NCBI GenBank assembly: GCA_003508835.1
Contig: PUFA01000170.1
Span: 3,162,001-3,226,000 of the forward strand
DNA from: Eonycteris spelaea
Taxonomy: Eukaryota > Chordata > Mammalia > Chiroptera > Pteropodidae
DNA: 64,000 bases
Reading direction: 5' to 3'
The notes under the pieces are model-generated. The model saw only the letters and a program-made list of their open reading frames with translations. It ran no database searches and was not told the DNA's origin. The position numbers were made by a program, and so were the translations under genes. Shown here in pieces: positions 13,790 through 24,840 of the stretch; positions within the stretch are counted from its first letter, which is position 1, and each line of letters starts with the position of its first letter.

Positions 13790-14790
13790 ATAATGATGAG
13801 CAAATATAGACATGTTCTCTGTGTTCATGGAGCTTTCCATTTAGTAGAGTCGACAGAATTGGTCAAATGACCCCACAAACAATAAAATACAACTAACATG
13901 GTAACATGAAGTAATGGTCCATGATACTTGAAAAGCATGAAATGTGAAATTTCTAGACTACTGTGAAGGGTCAAGAAAGGATCATTTAAGGAAGTGAGGC
14001 TTGATTTGATAGCTGAAATATTTAGAGGATTTTCAACTAAGTGGGATGATTAGGGTGGGTTAGAGCCTCCCAATCAGAGGAAACAGCACAAGCAAGAGGC
14101 TTGTGTTTGAAACAAAGCATGTTGAAGGTCAAGAAAGAAGAATGGGGTGCTTAGAGCAGACATATGTGGCACAAGATGACACCGGAGAGGAAAATACAGG
14201 TTCAACTATGTAAGACCCATATTTTAGGCTTTGTTAAGCATTTCAATCGTATCTGAACAGCAGTGGAAAGGTATTAAAAGGTTTGTTGTATGTGTCTGTG
14301 TGTGCATGTGTGCGCATGCACATGGTACACATGGGCCTGTGCATGTGTGTGGTGGATGGGTGGGGGATTGCAGTGGGGATGATATGATTATCCATAATTG
14401 CATTTTGAGAGAATAGAATAGAGGACATGAGAATGGACTTGAGAATACCTGTTGAAATTCCTTGCAGTAGTTCATGTGAGAAATAAGTGTTTTGTAGCTT
14501 AAATTAGGAAAATGATATGAAAGAGAGAGAAATAAATATGCCAAAGATAAGGAGTATCCCCAACAGCACTTGAGGATGGGTTGAATATGGGTGTTGAGGA
14601 AGAAACAGTGGCAAGACAGTTCTTAGCTTTCCGGCTTGTGCAGATGGTGAAATTCTGGTACTATAAACTAACACGTGTATTACCTAGTGTAACTGACGGT
14701 ATAAGATAAAGTTGACTTCATGGTTGTCTGGATCCAGGAAAACATATATCTTCAGCATTCTCATTTTCTCTAGGTTTCTTGTGTTTATTC
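13790..14790 (-). mobile_element. L2 fragment, antisense
   Basis: Matches, in order, the reverse strand of L2: ttcatggagctttccattta, ggaagtgaggcttgatttga, a cagaggaaacagcacaagca box, aggctttgttaagcattt, then ccttgcagtagttcatgtga. Interrupted at 14284-14360 by a TG/CA-rich patch. Old and divergent, without a frame. Confidence 0.65.
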
Positions 14791-15254
14791 CATGGTGTAG
14801 TGAATGGCTCATTCTTATCCATAACAGATTAATATTCTTTATCTGTTTGATGACCTAGCCTCAGACAGATCCATGATTCCTAATCTCAACGCCCAGGGAA
14901 TGATCACTTTTCTACCCATGGACCACCCACTGATATCTGTGATTCTGGTCTTTTTAGTGTACTATCCAAACTCAACACTAATCTCTTATAAAAACTTTCT
15001 TTTAAATGGAACCACTCTTATTTAAACAATTAAAATCTATACATAAAATATTTTAAATATTAAACATATTAGATATTATCTCTATCTATAGAGATGATAG
15101 AATTAGGATAAAGTGAAATACATTTTTTTGCAGTAGATAGTAAATAAAGAACTCCATTTTTGAGGTGGCTACAATGAAAATATAGTTACCATGATATAGA
15201 CATATGCCAAGATAATAAATTCACAAAGGCTTTTTATGGAGAATAGAAATTGAG

Positions 15255-15405
15255 TTTAAACACTTAGTACCTGTTATATTCTAGGCATTTTCCTAAGTAT
15301 TTTTATATGTGGGATCACATCTGTTCCTTGATTAATTTTGAGGGGGAAGATAGAAAATTCTCCATACTGCAGACAAAGGAACTGAGGTTACTGCAATTTG
15401 CTCCA
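15255..15405 (-). repeat. MIR SINE, antisense
   Basis: tattctaggcattttcctaa, then atactgcagacaaaggaact and gaggttactgcaa are MIR landmarks in reverse. An AATG microsatellite follows at about 15470-15491. Confidence 0.65.
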
Positions 15406-15520
15406 CATTGAATCCCCAGAAATAAATGTTATTCTGACACATGGCAGTTTTAGTAAATAATGAATCTGAATGAATGAATGAATGAATGAATGGATAATTA
15501 AATGAATTAAGCCTTCATAC

Positions 15521-15558
15521 AAAATCTTTTTTTGTTAAAAAAAAAAATCTTTTTTTGT
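15521..15558. repeat. 15-bp exact direct repeat
   Basis: aaaatctttttttgt occurs at 15521-15535 and 15544-15558 with an A-run between, a local duplication probably made by slippage. Confidence 0.8.
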
Positions 15559-16328
15559 GCCTTGGAAATGAGAAGATCCTGGGCAGGGTAGTCTATGAAT
15601 ATGACTCAATAAAGCAGTTCTTAATCTTTTTCAAGTTGAGAGCTTATATTTCAAATTATTTTACTTTCCTCTAAAAAACGATCTCAGTACTTTATTCTGA
15701 TTTTTTGTTTTCTTTCCACTTCAACCATTGTAGGTTTTATGTGTCTGATTTCTCCAATTTGTGTTTGAATCTGTTCTAAATATGTTTGTTCCGAAATACT
15801 GTTCACATATACATATTATCCACAATTCCCTGTCCTCTGGACAGCAGTCTATCTCCTTTACAAATATTTCACCTTTGGAACTCAATAATCATCTTATTTT
15901 TTAAGAATGAGCATTTTTTACATGTTACTTTAGAAGTTTGAAAGATGAAAGACATCAAAATGGCTGACCGACTTCCTTTTTTATAAACTTGCTAGATAAA
16001 CAAGGCGATTTCCCTGAAAATGACTGGTACAAACAATTTGAATGATATTTATTTTTATGTGATTTTGGTTATTTCTGCATCCAAGTTCATTTCTATAGCG
16101 AATCCCTAACAGCTTTTTAAATCTTCATACATGATTGAAATATAATGCAATTTTTCAATTATTATTGTTGTCAAAGTCTGTTTTTATTTTAACAATCTGT
16201 TTTTTTTGTTGATTAAACTGACATCACCCTTCTCATAAAGAAGGCAATACATGGTATTGCGCATTAAAAAATTACTCCTGATAGTTGGTGATTATTAGGG
16301 AGAAGCTGAAAAGGGTGGAACCCTCCCT

Positions 16329-16329
<1 letters not shown>

Positions 16330-16378
<49 letters not shown>
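16330..16378. repeat. (CA)n microsatellite
   Basis: About 24 uninterrupted CA units. Confidence 0.97.
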
Positions 16379-16381
<3 letters not shown>

Positions 16382-16399
16382 TTGCCCAGAGAGTTAATT

Positions 16400-18335
16400 C
16401 TCCCTTTCTTCAAATGATGGCCAGCACTAAATATGCAGAGTGCCACCCAGCCCCAACAGTGGATGGTCCTTGCCTGCCATTCCGCAGCCCTGTCCCTCTA
16501 CAAAGGGTATATCATTAAGCCATCCAATGGTAGGAAATATTTTCATAGAGCTGTTGCCCTTTATAGCAGCCTGGCAGCAAGTGACCATCATCAATTATGC
16601 ACTGCTCTGCGAGACTGTGACACAACACACTGGTGGAACAGCGGGGGTGTTAAAAAATCCATTATTTGAAATTTTTGTTTCTTTTTCTTACTAGATTCCA
16701 TGCTGCTCTTTTCCTGTCATCTTGTTCCTTTTTTTTATCTATTGTTTTGAGGGTTTTGTGTCTGACAGTTCTTTTCTATTGCTGGCTTTGTGCTTTTCCT
16801 TACCTTGTTTCTGCCTTCGTGGGCTCCCCACCCCCCTTTCTCTGTCTTGTGTGTTGGGAGCCTCCTTCTCCTTTTCTGTCATGCAGTCATTTGCTTTACT
16901 TTTCTTTCTTTTTCTGCCTTATTGTCTCATAGAACGCAGAAAAACAAATTCTCTTTTTGTCGGCATTCTTTTGCATGGCGTTCCGTGGTTGTCAGTTTCC
17001 TTCAGCATAGATGCACTTGACTGTGGATGTGCTGTTCATTCTGGTTCCAAGAATCCCAAACACATGTCCAGAGCAGTGCCAAGGCTGATGATGGCTATGA
17101 AAACAATCAAAGCGACCAGGAGAACTGTTCTTTGAGAACAATGTGGAGCTCTTTCTTCCCTGTAGATTAGTTCACATAGAATCTGTAAGTTTTTGTTCCT
17201 CATTTAAGATTATTCGATATTTTCATCTTTTCTCGAAGAGTAGTCTATTCCGAAGTGGCTGTTGTTTTGACACTAATCCTTGCAAGTCTATCTGCTTTTT
17301 CCATTGTTGTTTTCCCACTGATGAATGAACACAGCCTGAAAAGGTAGTTCTGGTAATTGGAACATCCACTGGTTCAAGTAATTAACTAGCTGTTAATTGA
17401 GCAACTATTATATGGCAAGAATTGTACAGGTATGAGGTCACTGGATGCCATCAGTTTTAGTCTGCTTTTCTGCATTCTTTAATTGGTCAAGTTCCTTGTT
17501 CCCAATTTCTTTCCTCTTTCTGTGGACACATCACATTATTTGTTATCCTGCCTTTTCCATTTTCTCTTCCTTGATTCCTTTGGACCTAGCGCCCCTATAT
17601 TTTATTTAGGTTTGTTTACAAAGAATTTCTGATTTTCTGCCTAAATTCACTGCATCGGATTAGAAAGTTCAAATCTCCTGGCAGTGAACTCCCTAGAATA
17701 TGCAAGATTCTTTAATCCCATTTTTGTGTTGGCAGTTGAAAACAAACCTCACCTCTAGTGTGACTATGGATTTTGTAATATTTGCAGTAGCTGAATTTAA
17801 TTGTATTAATATGTATCCTTATTAAATGCCAGCAATTTAAATCAAAATCTGTAATTATACTCTTCCTTTTATAGTATTTAGTTCCTTTTTCCTTTTAAAT
17901 ATTTTTCTCTCTATTTGCTTTTATTTGCTAGCTTATTTTCTCTTTTTATAAACTTACTCTATTCTGTTTCTCCTGAGTCACCTTTGATTTTTCTGTTTCT
18001 ATTTCTATCGTATTTTTTTATATTTCCTTTCTCTATTTCATTATATTCTACTCCAGAATTATTGTTGTTTTCATCTTTGTTGTGGTTGTTATTTTAAATA
18101 AGAATTGCTATACTCATTCAAAAAAGTTAATTTACTTTTTTCTACTACTTAACTGATTTCTTCTATCTCTGTACTCATTTTTTTTAAAATTTTTAATCTC
18201 TCCATTCTTCCTTATATCTCCAAATTTCCAGTTCAGTGATTCCTTCATTTTGTGAATTTTTTCTCTTTTCTTGACCCTTTGAATTTTTCCCCTTAACTTT
18301 TCACTATATCAGTTTTTTCTTTCTTTCTCTTTTTG
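16400..18335. other. Pyrimidine-rich intron sequence, possible antisense L1 remnants
   Basis: The + strand is strongly T/C-rich, which creates the long overlapping open frames at 16666-17135 with hydrophobic but featureless translations. The part from about 17480 onward looks like the reverse strand of an old L1 5'/ORF1 region, but I could not anchor it to a clear landmark. Confidence 0.4.

Positions 18336-18400
<65 letters not shown>
18336..18400. repeat. (CT)n microsatellite, about 32 units
   Basis: An uninterrupted 65-bp polypyrimidine/polypurine tract, a mirror repeat able in principle to form triplex (H-DNA). Confidence 0.97.
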
Positions 18401-18402
<2 letters not shown>

Positions 18403-19920
18403 AAAGAAACACTGTCCCTTTAATATCATTTTGCAAATACCATGGGAATAACTTATTTTATTTTTACTATTTGGACTTTCAGAGTAAATTTGCCAACTTG
18501 TTATCATTCATTTTATGCATCCATAAGAATATCTGCCTCTTCCACATACAGTAAATTGCTCATGTTACATTCTCGAATATTTCATGTGTATTTTCCTCTT
18601 AGTTGGGAGAGAGAAGAGAAAGGAATCATATGAAGATAGTTGCAGAAGTGAAAGGGAGATAATAAACTGAAAGTAAATAAATCAATCTGTTAACTAGGAC
18701 ACTTGCATCCTTAAAGAATGCCACAGGGAGAGTGTTTTTGGTGACAGGATTGAACATGAAAAGTTCAGAAAACCTCTTACAGATTTGTTCCTAAAGGGCA
18801 GGGCTTTTACAGCCAGTTCCACCAGACAAAACTGATTTTTGTATCAAGTTTTTTGTATTAAGTTCACCAAGATCACCTTATAGATTTTCATTTATTTAAT
18901 TACTAAATGGTTCTCTCTTGGCAAGGCATTGCTTCTATTCTTCATGCCTTTGTCATTGTACCCTAATATTTAAAAGTTGAAAAGTTGACAGTATCAGTCT
19001 CTTTTGAATCTCCTATTACAGTTTTGTCAGTCAGATTTCCGCTTATGACATAAACACCTGAGTAAATGATACTATTTTAAAAATCAGTATATAAAAAATA
19101 AAAAAAACTCATATCATATGTTTTTATTTTTCTCCTGATTTTGTGACCTCTAGGATCATTATAATTGGAGCTCAGTTCTTCCTGTGCCTTAATTAGTGCC
19201 AGTTTTAACATAAAACCTTTAAAAATAACCTCTTCAAAAATTAGCTTTAAATTTATCAGTTGCTTTATTTCACTGACCCCTCTACCCCAAAATTTTAGAT
19301 CACCTTGGATTTGTCAAAGGGAGAATTGCCTACAAAAGTTGTCTAGCCGTATGTGTGGGTGAGTGAATATAAAGATATTATAGGAAACCCACATTTCAGT
19401 ATAAGTTGTGAACATAAAATGAGAGAAATTAGATAAATTTGAAAGACTAGAATATTTTTAAAATGATTGTATACAGTGCTAAACTTAAGATTACAAAGCC
19501 ATTAAGTAAGGTATTTTGGATTAAATCTTATGATACCAGTATTTAAGTCATTACTTCTCACTACCAGCCCTGTTACAATAAAGTTTAATTTTATTTAGTA
19601 AAAAAAGAGCTTTCAATTTCTCTATGACTTTCTCTCTTTTTCTATGGTCACCTTTCCCCATAGATCTCACCTCGCTCTCTCCCAGCTCTCAAGAGAAGCA
19701 GTTTCTAGGCCTGAGATTGCTTTCATTTCACTAAATTAAAAAAAAAAAAAAAATTTCTCATATTTATCTTTTTATCTCTTTAATTATATTTTTCTTTTCT
19801 TTTTGCTTACTTAGCATTTTTCTTGTTTGAATCTCCCTCACAGTTTCTGATTCTCAGAATCGTCACTACTTTTTTAGGTAAGAACACGTAAAATTGACTT
19901 GCACTGCTAACGACAAACAG
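18401..19920. other. Unassigned intron sequence
   Basis: AT-rich intron with an A-run at 19738-19753. No element or exon recognised. Confidence 0.6.
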
Positions 19921-19924
19921 CTCA

Positions 19925-20125
19925 CATTTTTTGTGAGTTTATTATATGCCAGGAAATGCATAGCATTTTAGGTTAATTATGTTATTTAATTCTCAAACAA
20001 CCCTCTGAGCTGGTACTCCCATTATCCCTGTTTTTGTAGATAAAGAAACCTAAGCATAAAAAGGCAAAGCAGTTCATTCAAAACCCTGCAGCCAGGAAAC
20101 GGAACCAGGCCTCAGTCAGCGCATC
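19925..20125 (-). repeat. MIR SINE, antisense
   Basis: Clear reverse-strand landmarks: ttattatatgccaggaaatg, atttaattctcaaacaaccc, gtagataaagaaacctaagc, and the degenerate ggaaccaggcctcagtc. Confidence 0.85.
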
Positions 20126-20129
20126 TGAC

Positions 20130-21395
20130 TGAGGGCCTGTTCATTCCCCACTTCTCCGTAGCTGCTCCTGTGCAATGATGCCGGCTTATATTAATTTGCT
20201 TTTAATCCTGATATAAAGATAAGTGATTTTTCACTGCATCTTTCTCCACTATTAATTCTAACGACTGCAGAATTATATCTATATGAGGGGTTTGAATCTT
20301 TTGTTATTAACAACTTGATCCATATTCAGCTCACCATATCTTCCTGTCTCCCTTCTGCCCACCAACCACATGAAATTAGTTTTTGCATGAAATTAACTCT
20401 TGTCCTCTCTCCATTACTAGAGTTAGTACTTTCTATGGTAAGATCTTTGTCCCCATCTTTTTCATATCCTTCACGCTGCCTTATACGTTAATACTTCCAG
20501 ATTAAGAGCCAAAATTATAGGCCCTGACCGAGGAGTGCTCCCAGGAGCTCCTGCTGTACAGTCCTCACGTTATAAAAGATGTTTTCCTCACAGCACAGGA
20601 GAAAAGGAAGCAAGGTGTCACTCTTCCTATGATGTGGGCCAAAAGGAGGCATCTCATAGTCTTCCCTAAATGGTCTAATGGTCTAAGAACTTCATTTAGT
20701 TTTATACATTTTCATTTTCTCATTCACTTGAAATTGGGTACAAAAGAGGAAGCAGGATAACTTGGCTGAGCAGTTAACTGTTTATTTTGTAGACTTCAAC
20801 ACTCTCGTGTACCTGAAAAGGTTTTGTAGAGTTTTTAATAAATACTTCCAAAGAGCTTATGTTTTTATTTCAAATCACAATTCAACAACATTTAATCCCT
20901 TGTTATTGCTTTGTCAGACTTTTAATTGAATTATTCAAAACATAAAACAAAAGGAAAGACTTGTAGATAGTACACTAATATTAACAGAATTAGCAGTGCT
21001 GAGAATTACTAAAGAGGACATTATGTTTGTTAATCGGGCATTTGATTTTGCTTCTGTTTGTTGATGGAAACTATCCTCTTGGAAAGGATTTTTTCAAAAA
21101 CCTTAATTGTGACAATGCCTTCTTAACATCCATGAATGTATTGTGCATGCAAAAGCTGTTTGAAACCTAATTAATCAAAAGGATTCCTAATTTCCATTTT
21201 AACTATAGAATGGCTGACCCACACTGCAGTCTGATTGGTTTTTAGTGCACCGGAAGTAGCGGACCTTTTAAAACTGGCTTCAAAAAATGAGAAGCGTTTG
21301 GAAGATTTTAAACTATTACAGACTATAGCCCCACTCCCCCCCCCAAAGGAAAATCTTGTCAACTCATAACCTTGATATTAAAAGGTCAGCAGGAG
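20130..21395. other. Unassigned intron sequence
   Basis: Unique-looking sequence. The part at 20870-21240 has no repeat landmark and no simple repeat, so it is a reasonable candidate for a conserved non-coding element, but nothing in the single sequence proves that. Confidence 0.4.
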
Positions 21396-22394
21396 AAAGG
21401 AAATTGCAGGCTAATCTCACTCATGAACATAAACGCAAAATACCAAACAAAATATTAACATGTTGAATCCAGCAGTGCATCAGAAAAGTTGAACATGGCA
21501 TGATCATGTGGGATTTACCTCAATAAAGTAGGATCGATTTAACAACAACAACAAAATGTAAATTATCATATAAAAAGTAAAAGGAAAAAAATCGTATGAT
21601 CATTTGATAAAATTCAACATCTATTCATAATTTTAAAAACATCTTAGAAAACTATGAATATGAAGGAATTTCCTTAAAGTGAATTAAATATATTTAATTT
21701 CCTTAAGTATATTTGCAAATAACTGCAACAGATATCAAAGTTAATGGTGAAATGTGAGCATTTTTTAAGAACACAGATGAAACAAGGATGCCTGCTATTT
21801 GCATATGTATTTTTCATTGTACTAGACATACAATGCCAATGCAGTAAGACTAGAAAAATAAATTTATAATAAAACAAAAGTATTAAAATAAACAATATAT
21901 AAAATTGGAAAAATTAAATTATTCACATATCTTCTGATAATTTACAATGAAATCTAAAGTAATACACTGATAAATGATTGAATTAATATGAGAGTTCAGA
22001 GAAATTGCTAGGAAAAAATCGTTATGCACATATCCATTTCATTTCCATATATTAGCTATACTAAGTTAGAAATGTACTTTTTAAACTACATACTATTTTG
22101 CATTAAAATGTAAATAAGATTTAATCTACAAAAGATGTATACAATTATGTAGAAATTTAAATAATTTTTATTGAAAGATACTTAAGAAAGATAAAAAATG
22201 GAAAACATCATGTTCAGAAAAATATTGTGACAAAGATTTTTAATTTTTTCCAGATTAATCATTAGATTCATTGCAAACTCAATCAAAGTCCCAGCAGAAT
22301 TATTTTGTTAAAATTAACCAACTAACTCTAAAGCTTATATGGATGATTAAAAGGCCAAAAATAGCAAAGAAGTTCTATAATAATAAGAGGAAAG

Positions 22395-22475
22395 ATTTAT
22401 ATAGCATTTTTTTTCTGTGATAGACATTGTTCTAAGCCCTTAACAAATATTGAGTTGGTCTTAATCACTATCAAA
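22395..22475 (-). repeat. MIR-like piece inside the L1
   Basis: gatagacattgttctaagcc and cttaacaaatattgag resemble the MIR 3' part in reverse. Its position between two L1 blocks suggests either two separate L1 insertions or a rearrangement. Confidence 0.45.
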
Positions 22476-22559
22476 AAATCTTATAAAGCTATAGCTCTTA
22501 AGATAATTTTTGACACAAGTTTAGATATATTGTACAACATTATAGAATCAAGATTCATC

Positions 22560-22582
22560 AAAAAAAAAAAAAAAAAAAAAAA
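22560..22582. repeat. Poly(A) run of 23
   Basis: A pure A-run. It may be the tail of a retroposed copy, but no young SINE body is visible before it. Confidence 0.85.
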
Positions 22583-23434
22583 GACACCATATATGGAAAC
22601 TTGAAGAATACGAGCTGTCATTGCCAACCAGTGCAAAAATGTTGAACTATTTACTGTATGGCACTAGGGTAATCGTTATCTATACCCAAAACTCAACTAC
22701 AAGTAACTAAAGACCTAAATATCATAAGCAATACTATAAATGTTTAGAAAACAATGTTAGATTTATGTGTTGTTGACCTCATGATCTGGAATCATTCCTT
22801 AAACAAGTCAGAACATGAAGAGAATCAAAAGACAAGACGCAACTGGAAAAAAGCTTTTGTTCTACAAATAACTGACAGAGGAGTAATACTTAGAATGTAT
22901 ACATTCAAATTATGAAGAAAAAGCCAAACTACTTAATAGAAAAATGGGGAAAAGAATTGATCAGCCACTTAAAAGAAGAGAGAGTAATAACATAAAAACT
23001 ATAAACAACCAAATGCCCATCTACAACAGAAAATATAGAACTTGTAATTATACAATGGAATATTATATAGCAATGCAAAAAGAATGGTATACAACTACAT
23101 GCAAAAACATGTCAACCTAGGATCATAATGTTGAGATAAAAAAGGAAGTTTCACATGAATGAGAGTATTCTTCCATATATACGTAATATAAAAGCATATG
23201 TTTTTTTTTAGGGATGTAAATGTACACAATAAAACTTTTTAAAAGCAAAGGAATGAGAAATACATATCAATGTAAAAATATTTTATATTCTTTTGTATTT
23301 ATTCTATTTAAATAGTTGGGAATAAAACTCTATTTTAAAATACTTGTACGTGTTGGGAAAAACATTAAAAAACCACACGACCCAAGTGCAAGTGATTTCA
23401 TTTCATTTCATTTTGTATTTCCATTAGGCAGGTT

Positions 23435-23640
23435 GCACAGCCACTGAGAGCACAGATTGTAGAATTGGATTCCTGGTTTTAGGTGCAATGTACAATATAT
23501 ATTATCATCTAAAGCAGGTGACCTTGCATTCATTCTTCTTCCATAAAATGGAGTTAATAACAGCACTCATCTCCTGGAGTTGTAGTGAAGATTAAAATAC
23601 ATGTAGTATATTTAGAGGGATAGAGCTTGTTCGCATACAT
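23435..23640 (+). repeat. MIR SINE, sense
   Basis: cagccactgagagcacagat, the tttaggtgcaatg stretch, and cttccataaaatggagttaa with gtagtgaagattaaaataca are MIR in forward order. Confidence 0.75.
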
Positions 23641-23869
23641 AATTACAATTGAGGTACCCATCGCTTTTCTTCTGGCTGTTTTCCTTGTCAATTAAAAGCT
23701 ATTTTCTTGCATTCCCATAGTCTGCATCATCCAGTAGAGAATATGAGTTAGGAGAGAAGCTGATAAGCAGCTGCTTTGATTTAGTTTTTATTTTGAGTTT
23801 TCAAAAAGAAATTTTGCTTGGTGAAAGGATTATAGTATATTCTTATTTTTGTTTTAATTAAAGTTTGAA

Positions 23870-24840
23870 AATCACAGTTGTGGATGAATATTAAAAGGTA
23901 TAGAAAAATGCCCAGGCTATGTTGTTAAATGAAGAAAAGAGGTGGCAGAACAGAATGGACAGAATGACTTTATCTCATCATTGATGCTACTAAAAGGGCA
24001 TATGCCAAAAATAGTATCTCTATGTGGGTAGAAATATGGGCAGCTTTCAACTTCCTTTTGCCTATATGTAGTTTATAAAATGAACATGCATTATCAGTGT
24101 AAGCAGGACAAAAAGCACATTAGATGAAAAGCTATTGAACCCAGCTGGTCATCATGGAAATACAAATTAAACCACAGATACTAAATTTTTCACCTGCTGA
24201 GGGTATGGGAAGCAGGCGCTTTCATGTTTTGTTAGTGGGGAGGTAAAATTGCGCCACTCCTTGGAAAAGTATTCTGCCAAATCTAAGCAAATTTCCGGCA
24301 TGAACTTTTAAAAATCCAGTTCTGGGAAACTAGCCTATAAAAATCTTACCCTGTGCACAAACACATTTTAAAAAAATGTAATTCAATGCAGCACTGTTTG
24401 TAATAATACAACAACTGGAAACAACTTAAATATTCATCTTTAACAGGAAGGTTAAAGTAAATTATGGCATGTTCATATACAGGATACTCTGCTACTACTG
24501 AAAAGAATGGGGTAGATCTGTATGTACTGATCAAAGGGAAAAAGTGAAAAACAAGTTTCTCATATATCAATGTGAGTGGTGTTTATATATATATATAAAT
24601 ATAAATATATACATATACATATAAATATCATATACAAATTGAATATATATATAATATATGCATATAAATATAAATGTGTATATATAAATATATATACACA
24701 TATAAATATAAATACACATATACAGAGACAGAGGGAGCACAAAGCAAACAATGGAATTTTTGTTAAATAATAATATATAAGTATATATAGATATGCCTAT
24801 ATAAACAGAGTAAAAAATGTAAAGAATACACACTAATGCT
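23870..24840 (+). mobile_element. L1 3' UTR fragments, sense, with AT-rich core
   Basis: Two pieces of an old L1 3' end. Block 24110-24545 has catggaaatacaaattaaac, gtttgtaataatacaacaac, tggaaacaacttaaatattc, and agaatggggtagatctgtat. Block 23870-24090 repeats the part with tatgttgttaaatgaagaaa and ggtggcagaacagaatggac. Because the second belongs downstream of the first in the parent element, there are probably two insertions. The 24578-24720 stretch is an expanded ATATAA/TATACA tract. Confidence 0.7.
24578..24725. repeat. Long AT-dinucleotide-rich tract
   Basis: Mostly TATA/AATATA with scattered C and G (acacata). It gives spurious open frames rich in Tyr and Ile on both strands. Confidence 0.9.

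Larger units (their letters stand above)
21400..23260 (+). mobile_element. L1 ORF2-3' fragment, sense, interrupted
   Basis: Decayed reverse-transcriptase region: atccagcagtgcatcagaaa, tgatcatgtgggatttacct, tgataaaattcaacatctat. It continues with aactcaatcaaagtcccagc and ends with the 3' landmark tacaatggaatattatatag. Between about 22385 and 22585 the L1 is broken by an antisense MIR-like piece and a 23-bp A-run. No open frame survives. Confidence 0.8.

Noticed and set aside
16666..17135. Overlapping open frames of up to 137 codons as a membrane protein gene
   Set aside because: The hydrophobic residues come from T/C-rich sequence; there is no domain, no conservation signal and no start or splice context.
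24560..24833. Tyr/Ile-rich open frames on both strands
   Set aside because: They are translations of the AT-rich tract within an L1 3' fragment.
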